A DNA stretch of 6,448 nucleotides, from positions 1 through 6,448 of the forward strand of contig JAHEDF010000231.1 of the NCBI GenBank assembly GCA_024641365.1. Direction: 5' to 3'. The notes under the pieces are model-generated. The model was not told the origin of the DNA. It saw only the letters and a list, made by a program, of their open reading frames with translations, and searched no databases. Position 1 is the stretch's first letter. Every line of letters begins with the position of its first letter. Below, one piece after another: positions 1 through 6,083 of this stretch. Position numbers and translations under genes: made by a program. This DNA is from Planctomycetota bacterium (GTDB lineage: Bacteria > Planctomycetota > UBA11346).

Positions 1-107
1 CGTGTACCGGTAAATTAGCATTCGATATGCTATTTCAGGCGCTTACCCAACCAGTTGTGCAACGTCATACCCTCACGTGGGAGCTTACTCCACTGCCGGC
101 ACGGTGA
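1..107 (+). CDS. 3' end of an unidentified gene, possibly a LacI-family regulator (partial)
   Basis: An open frame enters from the left edge (codons starting at base 3) and ends at TGA 105-107, giving about 34 residues. The tail contains TGKLAFDMLFQAL and ends with WELTPLPAR. The pattern of a helix with a small-hydrophobic repeat, a short charged turn, then a strand and a Pro-rich end resembles the last helix and strand of LacI/GalR-type sensor domains, where the usual form is G-x-A-hydrophobic-LL and then a strand with a PxxLxxR-like end. This is resemblance by eye over very few residues. The other two forward frames carry an early stop or read as low-quality peptide. A small hairpin (taccc 108-112, gggta 119-123) starts right after the stop but has no T run, so it is not called a terminator. 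The frame could also be a chance opening. Confidence 0.3.
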   Translation, partial: CTGKLAFDMLFQALTQPVVQRHTLTWELTPLPAR

Positions 108-197
108 TACCCACACTCGGGTAGTCGTTCGGTCGTACAGGCATTTGCGCCGTGCCTACCGGCTACTAGCATGAGGCCGACTATCCATCCCCAGAAT

Positions 198-202
198 GGG
201 AG
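198..202 (+). promoter_or_regulatory. Ribosome binding site that decides the pilM start
   Basis: GGGAG lies 7 nt before the ATG at 210. The upstream in-frame ATGs at 171 and 204 are less good: 204 would leave only 1 nt between this motif and the start, and 171 has no clear purine run at the right distance. Starting at 210 also gives the usual short PilM N terminus (a few basic residues before the first ATPase strand). Confidence 0.6.
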
Positions 203-209
203 AATGTAC

Positions 210-1763
210 ATGTTCGGCAAAAGCAAAACCGTCATTGGCTTAGATATCGGCTCCTATGCCGTGAAAGCGGTGGCCTTAGTTCCTAATCGCGATCGATTAA
301 CATTACAGGGTTATGCGCAAGCGCGCATTGGTTCGCAGGAACCAGTCGAAGTAATTCGTAAAGTCCTCGACCAATTAGGGGTTAGACCAAAACGATTAGT
401 GAGCAGTGTTTCTGGTCGTTCGGTTATTGTGCGACAAGTTGAAACGCCGCGTTTAGCGCCAGAAGAATTAAAAGCGCACATCGCTTATGAAGCAGATAAA
501 TATATTCCCTTTGGTAGTGAAGAAGTAATTATTGACTGTCAAACATTACCAGATTTGGAAGAATCAAAAGCAACGAATATGCAAGTGTTATTAGTTGCGG
601 TTCGTCGTGGATTTGTTGAAGATCATATTACGCAATTACGCGCAGCCGGATTAGCACCTGAAGTTGTCGACGTCGACGTATTCGCTTTATCAAATGCTTA
701 TGAATTATTAGGTCCAGGCCCACAACCGAACCCAGAAAAAACTGCAACGGCATTAATTGATATCGGTGCGAGTAAGAGTAATATTGCCATTGTTCAAGGC
801 TCACGCTTATTATTTACACGTGAAGTATATTTAGCCGGTAATGAAATTACTGATGCAATTGTCCGTACCTTTAATGAACCAGCAGAAGATGTTGAACGCA
901 TTAAAGCCGCACCTGGTGAAGCATTAGAAGCATTAATCGATGCGGCTATGCCAGCGTTTGAAGATTTAGCGAATGAAATTCGTTTGAGTTTTGATTACGT
1001 CGAAGGCCAATTTGAAATGGTAGTTAGTGATTTAATCCTGACTGGTGGTTCAAGCCAATTACCAGGTATTCCAGATATTCTTGGTAATATTTTAGGACGT
1101 CCGGTACACGTGCTCGATCCATTAGCTGGCCTTGATTTGGTGCCAAGTCGTTATGATATGCACGGACTCGATGCGAACGGTCCATCGTTAACCATTGCCT
1201 TGGGTTTGGCTGCGCACGTCCTCGAATTTGAACAAAGAGGATTAGGTGGAGCCAATAGTTTAAATTGGCAACCGCGCCAAGTTCGCGATGGCTCGATTGT
1301 GCCTCGTATACCGCAACAAGCCGAAGCAGATGCAAGCGGCAGGCCTTACCAAAGTGGCGCCTATCAAACGGCAATGGCACAACCAACGCCGCCGCCAGCA
1401 CCGATTCCAATGCAGACGCCTAGCATGCCGGCGCCGATTCCGACGCCAATTCCAATGGAACCGTTGATGCCTCCGCCAGCTGCCCCGGTGATGACACCAC
1501 CACCAGCAAATCCAGTCGCATCTGGTAAAGTACTCGATTTAGATCCGAGTGAAAATTATGACTCGCCATCAACTGACACCATTTTGAATGATCCAACACG
1601 TAGCGCGTTGTTAGTAGTGCTTGATGAAGATCAAGAAATGCCACCAAGTGAACGCCATGAACGTACATCATCGAAATCAGGCCCATCACAAATTCTCAAA
1701 GTAGAAAATTTTGATGATGATGAGGATAAAAACGACGGATTACCTGAATTACCGCGCTTATAA
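210..1763 (+). CDS. pilM: PilM-like type IV pilus assembly protein with a long Pro-rich C-terminal tail
   Basis: Cytoplasmic actin/FtsA-fold protein of the type IV pilus or type II secretion inner-membrane platform. In known systems PilM binds nucleotide and the cytoplasmic N terminus of PilN. With the start at 210 it has 517 residues. Visible motifs are phosphate-1 (VIGLDIGSYAVKAV, about 8-21), the PilM/SHS2 region with AYEADKYIPFG near 90-100, phosphate-2 (ALIDIGASKSN, 181-191) and the adenosine motif (LTGGSSQLPGI, 277-287). The core ends near residue 345, the normal PilM length. About 170 extra residues follow: a stretch at 391-435 with 21 prolines in 45 residues, then a Ser/Asp/Glu-rich segment with a DDDED run near the end. 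There is no signal peptide or membrane segment, so the protein should be cytosolic. No pilN/O/P/Q follows: the gene ends at a terminator and the next gene modifies RNA. The family call is firm. The exact role (pilus versus a pseudopilus or a general secretion platform) is inferred. Confidence 0.85.
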   Translation: MFGKSKTVIGLDIGSYAVKAVALVPNRDRLTLQGYAQARIGSQEPVEVIRKVLDQLGVRPKRLVSSVSGRSVIVRQVETPRLAPEELKAHIAYEADKYIPFGSEEVIIDCQTLPDLEESKATNMQVLLVAVRRGFVEDHITQLRAAGLAPEVVDVDVFALSNAYELLGPGPQPNPEKTATALIDIGASKSNIAIVQGSRLLFTREVYLAGNEITDAIVRTFNEPAEDVERIKAAPGEALEALIDAAMPAFEDLANEIRLSFDYVEGQFEMVVSDLILTGGSSQLPGIPDILGNILGRPVHVLDPLAGLDLVPSRYDMHGLDANGPSLTIALGLAAHVLEFEQRGLGGANSLNWQPRQVRDGSIVPRIPQQAEADASGRPYQSGAYQTAMAQPTPPPAPIPMQTPSMPAPIPTPIPMEPLMPPPAAPVMTPPPANPVASGKVLDLDPSENYDSPSTDTILNDPTRSALLVVLDEDQEMPPSERHERTSSKSGPSQILKVENFDDDEDKNDGLPELPRL

Positions 1764-1791
1764 GCGTTTATCACTTTTATATGCTAATGGG

Positions 1792-1824
1792 GCCATGCTT
1801 AGGAAACTGAGCATGGCTTCTTTA
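1792..1824 (+). terminator. Rho-independent terminator after pilM
   Basis: An inverted repeat at 1792-1802 and 1807-1817 gives an 11-bp stem (one G-T pair) closed by a GAAA tetraloop at 1803-1806, a GNRA-type loop that stabilises RNA hairpins. The downstream arm is followed by TTCTTTA, a broken T run. It begins 28 nt after the pilM stop, so pilM appears to end its transcript here. Confidence 0.7.
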
Positions 1825-1897
1825 TTGGTCGTGCTCAATCATAGTCGTAGCGAGATCCCTGGACTGATCGCGATTCTGCGCGAGGCTGCCACAAATC

Positions 1898-2890
1898 ATG
1901 GCTGACCTTTATAAATTACACCGTTTTACGTGTACCACGTCCGACGAACCGCTCTTTGCGATTTTAGCAACCGCTATTCCTGGGATGTCACGACAGCAAG
2001 CACGTATGGCGGTCAAAGGTGGTTTAGTAAAAATTAACGGAACCATTATTAATGAACCGAAGCATATCGTTGCGCAACCAGCAAAAATAGAATGTGATTT
2101 ACGACAGGGTATTAAATCGGCTTATTACGAAAAAATTCATGGCGCACCTAAACCACAAGCACAGCCAATTACTATTTTATATCAAGATTCACAGGTTGTA
2201 GTAGTTGATAAAATGAATGGAATTATTTCTGCACCAAGCCATAAGCCGGGGCAGCTTGATCCAGAACGTGGTCATGTGCCTGAATTAATTCGTCGCATTT
2301 ATCGTAAGCGCGGTAAAGACTTACGTTTTGTTGGCACAGTTCATCGCTTGGATAAGGAAACCAGCGGTTGTTTGTGCTTTGCCTTACAACGAGAGGCGCA
2401 ACGTTTATTATCAACACAATTTTCAACGCATGCGGCAGGGCGCACTTATCGCTGTTTTACCGTTTTGACACCCAAGAAAAAACAAGACACCTTGCGTGGT
2501 AATTTAACGCGCGATGAAGAAGGGCGCCGCATCATGGTGCATGAAGAAGATGAAGGCAAAGAAATGATCACGCATTTTAAAGTGCTGCGTTCATTTAAAT
2601 CAAAAGATGACGGACGCGATTTAGGGGCAGAATTAGAGGTCCAGCTAGAAACTGGTCGCACGCATCAAATTCGTGTGAGCTTAGCGGCAATTGGTTGTCC
2701 TATTTATGGCGATCCCGTTTATGCGCATCGTGCGAAATTTGCCAAAGGTACACCGTCCTTAATAAAAGCACCACGCATGATGCTGCATGCACACTCATTA
2801 AGTTTTGATCATCCCCAGTCAGGTAAACGCATAACGGTTGAAGCACCGTTACCATCTGTATTTACTGAGTTCGCGAAGCAACTTACCTAA
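1898..2890 (+). CDS. RluA-family pseudouridine synthase (rRNA/tRNA uridine isomerase)
   Basis: Converts selected uridines in structured RNA to pseudouridine, in the cytosol. It has 330 residues, normal for RluC/RluD-type enzymes with an S4 domain. An S4-like RNA-binding region lies at about 15-70 (MSRQQARMAVKGGLVKINGT, then a turn and strand). The catalytic core follows, with the family signature VHRLDKETSG: the likely catalytic aspartate is D152. The second conserved motif GRTHQIR is at 253-259, followed by GCPIYGDPVY at 266-275, also typical. The ATG at 1898 gives a natural N terminus. Its ribosome binding site is weak (GAGG about 12 nt upstream), so the start is less certain than the identity. 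The gene is 7 nt upstream of the RodA-like gene, which implies co-transcription. I cannot tell RluA, RluC and RluD apart or name the target uridine from sequence alone, so no symbol is given. Confidence 0.93.
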   Translation: MADLYKLHRFTCTTSDEPLFAILATAIPGMSRQQARMAVKGGLVKINGTIINEPKHIVAQPAKIECDLRQGIKSAYYEKIHGAPKPQAQPITILYQDSQVVVVDKMNGIISAPSHKPGQLDPERGHVPELIRRIYRKRGKDLRFVGTVHRLDKETSGCLCFALQREAQRLLSTQFSTHAAGRTYRCFTVLTPKKKQDTLRGNLTRDEEGRRIMVHEEDEGKEMITHFKVLRSFKSKDDGRDLGAELEVQLETGRTHQIRVSLAAIGCPIYGDPVYAHRAKFAKGTPSLIKAPRMMLHAHSLSFDHPQSGKRITVEAPLPSVFTEFAKQLT

Positions 2891-2897
2891 TAGGCAC

Positions 2898-4097
2898 ATG
2901 GCACTTATTCAACGCATTCCTTACCAAGATGTGTCGTGGGGGTGGTTAATTACCACGCTGTTATTAACGGCTATGGGCGTGACTTTTGTAATTAGCGCCT
3001 GTTATGATCCAGATACAGTATATGGATTAGGTGAAGAAGCGCGCAAACAATTAATGTGGTGGGTAATTGCATTGGTAACCTGCATTACGGCGATGCATGT
3101 ACCCTTTGCGGTATGGCGTGCGTTGGCCATCCCATTATTTCTTGCCAGTTTAGCATTAGAATTATTTATGATTGTGGCAGCAGGCACGAGCGTTGTGCCT
3201 GTCATTAAAGGACAAGCAAATTGGCTGGTAATTGGACCATTGCGACTGCAACCAGTTGAATTTGTAAAATTATCGACCTTGTTGGTGTGTGCGAGATTAG
3301 TCGCAAGCCCAGATTTTCATCCAACAAAATTACTCCATATCGCAGCAGCTTTAACACTTGCGGCCATTCCCTCGATTTTACATGCGCGCTCTGACTTAGG
3401 AAGTTCTTTAACATTTCCACCTATGATATTTGGTATGTTGGTAGCAATGGGTATGCGCTTAAGTCATTTAACTGTTATTGTACTCACCGTTGTATTGGGT
3501 GCAGGCGGTATGTTTACCGTGCTGACCATGGATGCACCAGATTCACCAGTCATTCAAAGCATACAAAATAATTTATTACCACGAACTGGGCCAAAGTCTT
3601 ATCAATATAAACGTATGCAGGCGTGGTTGAATCCAGATGAATATGCTTTAACCGAAGGTTATCAGGCTTCCCGTAGTATGCGTTCTATTGGTTCCGGACA
3701 AATAGTTGGCAAGGGATATTTAGAGGGCGATCAAAATCGCCTCGGTTGGCTACCTGAAAAACACACCGATTTAATCTTTGCAGTGGTTGGCGAAGAGGTT
3801 GGGTTTATCGGTTCAACCGTGGTGCTCTTGCTCTTCTTAATGTTTGCCTGGTTTGGTTTACATGCAGCAGCAATCTGCCGTGATCCATGTGGCCGAGCAT
3901 TTATTACTGGCTATGTTTGTTTGATTATCGGGCAAACCAGCATCAACCTTGCCGTTGCGATGGGTTTAATGCCTGTCACCGGTATTACATTGCCGTTTTT
4001 TAGTTATGGTGGTTCAAGCCTATTAGCATGCCACCTCGGTTTAGGCATTTGTATTTCAGCAGCCTTAGCGCCACGCCGCGAACAAACCCGCCTGTAA
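2898..4097 (+). CDS. rodA: RodA/FtsW-family (SEDS) peptidoglycan glycosyltransferase, RodA-like
   Basis: Multi-pass inner-membrane enzyme that polymerises lipid II into glycan strands; RodA works with a class B PBP and MreB in side-wall growth. It has 399 residues and a series of hydrophobic segments (first at about 15-34), consistent with the roughly 10 passes of the family. Visible motifs: G-x-x-x-W followed by GPLRLQPVEFVKL (113-125), RSDLGSS (164-170), LPEKHTDLIFAVVGEE with D291 matching the essential catalytic aspartate of RodA, and FFSYGGSS ending near 374. The short N terminus before the first helix and the overall length favour RodA over FtsW, but paralogues such as SpoVE-type proteins are hard to exclude. 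An in-frame ATG at 2838 lies inside the upstream gene. The ATG at 2898, 7 nt after that gene's stop, gives the usual N terminus, though its ribosome binding site (AGG close to the start) is poor, so translation may be coupled. No mreB, mreC or PBP2 gene is in the window. Confidence 0.88.
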   Translation: MALIQRIPYQDVSWGWLITTLLLTAMGVTFVISACYDPDTVYGLGEEARKQLMWWVIALVTCITAMHVPFAVWRALAIPLFLASLALELFMIVAAGTSVVPVIKGQANWLVIGPLRLQPVEFVKLSTLLVCARLVASPDFHPTKLLHIAAALTLAAIPSILHARSDLGSSLTFPPMIFGMLVAMGMRLSHLTVIVLTVVLGAGGMFTVLTMDAPDSPVIQSIQNNLLPRTGPKSYQYKRMQAWLNPDEYALTEGYQASRSMRSIGSGQIVGKGYLEGDQNRLGWLPEKHTDLIFAVVGEEVGFIGSTVVLLLFLMFAWFGLHAAAICRDPCGRAFITGYVCLIIGQTSINLAVAMGLMPVTGITLPFFSYGGSSLLACHLGLGICISAALAPRREQTRL

Positions 4098-4125
4098 TGA
4101 AATTTAATTTATTAAAACAGACATA

Positions 4126-4235
4126 AATAAAATCGCAGACGGAGCTCAGATCCAAGGCGCATGATGCAATGGCGTAGCGGCGCTACGTTGAGTATCATGC
4201 AACGTAGGAGGTGAGCCCGTACTGCGATTTTTATT
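4126..4235. repeat. Long imperfect palindrome (about 110 bp) between convergent genes
   Basis: The left arm from 4126 and the right arm ending at 4235 are near-complementary along their length. Matching blocks are AATAAAATCGCAG with its partner CTGCGATTTTTATT (one extra base), ACGG with CCGT, GCTCA with TGAGC, GCATGAT (4159-4165) with ATCATGC (4194-4200), and CGTAG (4173-4177) with CTACG (4183-4187) around a 5-nt centre. Short internal loops separate the blocks. It fills nearly all of the gap between the rodA stop and the kinase stop, and its outer edge overlaps the kinase stop codon. Size, symmetry and position fit a dispersed intergenic palindromic element (REP/BIME- or MITE-like). Only one copy is in the window, so repeat status is inferred. 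Confidence 0.6.
4129..4232. terminator. Probable bidirectional terminator formed by the palindrome
   Basis: Read on the + strand, the hairpin's last arm ends in a run of five T (4228-4232), placed to stop rodA transcripts. Read on the - strand, the opposite arm ends in TTTTATTTATG, placed to stop kinase transcripts. The convergent arrangement of the two genes makes this role likely. The very long stem with internal loops is not a minimal terminator, so efficiency cannot be judged. Confidence 0.5.
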
Positions 4236-5895
4236 AACCGACGTCTTTTTGGTCGGTTGAAGTACGTCTAAATAGACGATTTGGCACATAGTTCCAGAAT
4301 GATGTGCGACGACGAATAATATTGCCATCGGCATTGGTTTCACTGCGATAACGATCAGTAGCTGGAGCTAAGGTGTCTAAAATGTCGCCCATTAATTCCA
4401 ATAATTCTTCCCAACTTTGGATGCGATTATTGGGATCTCGTGCCATCATCGACATAATTAATTGACTGACGCGACGTTCAACTTTTGGGTTTACTAAATG
4501 TGGTGGAATAGGCGACTCGCTTAAACGTTTCACCATTAATTGCACCGGATTCGGATCGCTAAATGGCGTACGCCCAGTAACCGCATGATAAAGCGTTGCA
4601 CCGAGCGAATAAATATCACTGCGGTGATCACAAGCGGGGCGACCGCCCTGTACTTGCTCGGGAGCAATATAACTTGGTGTTCCAGCTACGGTGCCAACAG
4701 GGAAAGCTGTATCGACAGCGGCCAATGCGATTTTTGATTTTGATAATCCAAAGTCAGCAATTTTGACTAATAAATCTTTGGTAAGTAAAATGTTGTCTGG
4801 TTTTATATCACAATGCACGACACCCATAGTGGTGTGTGCATAACTGAGCGCTTCCGCAGCCTGACATATTAAAGGCAGTGCAATATCGGTGCTCAAAGTG
4901 CGACGATCGCGAATTAATTTGGTCATGGTTTGGCCATCGACCAATTCGGTGATAATATGTGGCCAGCGTCCAACTTCGGTGAAGTCGAATACGCGCAAAA
5001 TATTGGGGTGGTTTAAGCGCGCCAACAAGCGTGCTTCATTAATGGTCAGCAAGCGATGACTATCGGCATTCGCCCCATCTGGCATCAACACTTTTAGTAC
5101 CACTTGGAGATCTAACGAGCAGTGGTGTGCAAGAAAAACAATCGAGCTCGCACCGCGCCCAATTTCATTCATTAATTCACATTTGCCGAATACGGCTCCT
5201 GGTTCTGGCGGCAAAAACGATGTTACGCGAATGGTGCTGACATCATTTGAATACTTATCATCCTCGCTTGGTGAAAGTGATGCTGTGGGCGAGAAGGCCT
5301 CGCCAAAAAAGGCACTTTGTTCTGCCACGGGAGCGCTTTTTTGCGAAGTAGGTCCTGTGTTTTCGACGACTAATGAGCCATGTACCAATGAGCCTTGTTC
5401 GTCCTTCTGTGACTCAGCTTTATTTGGCTCTATAGCAATTTTTTTATACGTATCAATTTTTTCAGTGATTTTAGTTTCTGTCAGTGGTGCAGTTATGATT
5501 TGTTGGGCAATCGGCTCATCCACGACTGGTTCTTGTGGCATGTCCTCGACATCAGCCAACATTTTTTCAACCACCGTTAAAATAAGTGCCGTGTCTTTTT
5601 GAATATTTTTTGCATAACCAGCAACGGTATGAGCGGTTGCTAATTCAAAACGAAAAACAGCGCGGCCAATTAAAATTATTCGTGTCAGTGCTTGGTTGCC
5701 TAATAAATCGTTAAAAAAGGCAGCACGGATATTACCGCCATCTAAACATAACGAGGCGCGATTAACATCAGCATCCAAATGCAAAACACCACTGGCGCAA
5801 ATGCGGTGCAACATTTTTAACAGGTCGAGCAGTTCTTTGCCAATAACGGTTCCGTGAAAACGATCATCTTCGGCAGTGAGTTTTTGATCAGTCAT
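4234..5895 (-). CDS. DUF4388/PATAN-type domain fused to a Hanks-type Ser/Thr protein kinase, non-RD
   Basis: Cytosolic protein kinase of 553 residues from the ATG at 5895. A DUF4388-like domain lies at about 12-115 (GVLHL, then LDGGNIRAAFFNDLLGNQAL, then VFRFE), a module seen in bacterial signalling proteins as a likely protein-interaction unit. A Ser/Glu/Pro-rich linker runs to about 232. The kinase domain follows: glycine loop IGRGASSIV (245-253), ATP lysine K268 (VVLKVL), a helix-C glutamate in NEARLLARL, catalytic loop HCDIKPDN with D363, DFG at 381-383, and GTPSYIAPEQ followed by DIYSLGATLYH. The usual HRD arginine is Cys362, making this a non-RD kinase. No membrane segment or PASTA repeats are seen. 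The C-terminal ~35 residues are basic and without a recognised domain. In-frame starts at ATG 5952 and GTG 5961 would add 19 or 22 residues. ATG 5895 is preferred because the domain begins soon after it, but 5952 has a GGTGG motif 5 nt upstream. Targets are unknown. Confidence 0.9.
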   Translation of the reverse strand: MTDQKLTAEDDRFHGTVIGKELLDLLKMLHRICASGVLHLDADVNRASLCLDGGNIRAAFFNDLLGNQALTRIILIGRAVFRFELATAHTVAGYAKNIQKDTALILTVVEKMLADVEDMPQEPVVDEPIAQQIITAPLTETKITEKIDTYKKIAIEPNKAESQKDEQGSLVHGSLVVENTGPTSQKSAPVAEQSAFFGEAFSPTASLSPSEDDKYSNDVSTIRVTSFLPPEPGAVFGKCELMNEIGRGASSIVFLAHHCSLDLQVVLKVLMPDGANADSHRLLTINEARLLARLNHPNILRVFDFTEVGRWPHIITELVDGQTMTKLIRDRRTLSTDIALPLICQAAEALSYAHTTMGVVHCDIKPDNILLTKDLLVKIADFGLSKSKIALAAVDTAFPVGTVAGTPSYIAPEQVQGGRPACDHRSDIYSLGATLYHAVTGRTPFSDPNPVQLMVKRLSESPIPPHLVNPKVERRVSQLIMSMMARDPNNRIQSWEELLELMGDILDTLAPATDRYRSETNADGNIIRRRTSFWNYVPNRLFRRTSTDQKDVG

Positions 5896-5949
5896 GTGCG
5901 CTGTGTCCCAGGCCGGCTCGAAAGGATGGTGAGATAGTAAGTGGGAATA

Positions 5950-5990
5950 CATCAGCGCCACCGCTAATCATGTAGCTGGCTTTGCTGATG
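5950..5990. promoter_or_regulatory. Inverted repeat / hairpin in the divergent intergenic region
   Basis: CATCAGC (5950-5956) pairs with GCTGATG (5984-5990), GCCA (5957-5960) with TGGC (5977-5980) and GCTA (5963-5966) with TAGC (5973-5976). This gives 15 bp of stem with a 2-nt and a 3-nt bulge and a 6-nt loop. No T run follows on either strand, so it is not a terminator. It lies upstream of both divergent genes and could be a transcript leader structure or an operator. If the kinase starts at ATG 5952, the motif covers its ribosome binding site. Confidence 0.4.
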
Positions 5991-5993
5991 CAC

Positions 5994-6012
5994 ACATGCC
6001 TACTTGGCATGT
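5994..6012. promoter_or_regulatory. Perfect 7-bp inverted repeat, candidate operator
   Basis: ACATGCC (5994-6000) and GGCATGT (6006-6012) flank a 5-nt spacer. The symmetry and 12-bp centre-to-centre spacing fit a dimeric DNA-binding protein site, and it lies only 3 nt from the preceding hairpin between the divergent kinase and the 6084 gene. It could equally be a small RNA hairpin in the leader of the 6084 gene. No convincing -35/-10 pair was found around it. Confidence 0.35.
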
Positions 6013-6072
6013 CGAAAATGTGAGCGATGGTGCGTAAATAACAATGCTTAGGAATGTTACCAATAGGATAGT

Positions 6073-6077
6073 GAGGA
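6073..6077 (+). promoter_or_regulatory. Ribosome binding site of the right-edge gene
   Basis: GAGGA with a 6-nt gap to the ATG at 6084. It is the best-placed ribosome binding site in the window apart from that of pilM, and supports the following open frame as a real gene. An in-frame TGA at 6072-6074 rules out an earlier start. Confidence 0.65.
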
Positions 6078-6083
6078 CAAAAT

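Noticed and set aside
108..123. Terminator after the left-edge gene
   Set aside because: A 5-bp hairpin directly follows the stop, but no T run follows it and the stem is too short to claim termination.
666..677. Perfect palindrome GTCGACGTCGAC
   Set aside because: It lies inside pilM and is explained by repeated Asp-Val codons (VVDVDV); no regulatory context.
1024..1689. Two - strand open frames inside pilM
   Set aside because: Antisense shadows. The sense frame carries the full set of PilM motifs and the Pro-rich tail.
1711..1905. 64-codon open frame across the pilM end and terminator
   Set aside because: Its first third is an out-of-frame reading of the pilM acidic tail and the terminator hairpin lies in the middle. 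Only the last 30 codons are kept, as a low-interest finding.
4126..4235. Integron attC site
   Set aside because: It is long and palindromic, but the outer ends lack the RYYYAAC and GTTRRRY core sites, and the flanking genes are not cassette-like.
5183..5602. 139-codon + strand open frame opposite the kinase linker
   Set aside because: Antisense shadow of the low-complexity Ser/Pro/Glu linker. The kinase frame has clear domains on both sides, and this frame has none.
6004..6032. Sigma-70 promoter for the right-edge gene using TTGGCA at 6004-6009
   Set aside because: At a 17-nt spacing the -10 position reads ATGGTG, and the AT-rich TAAATA at 6035 is too far away.
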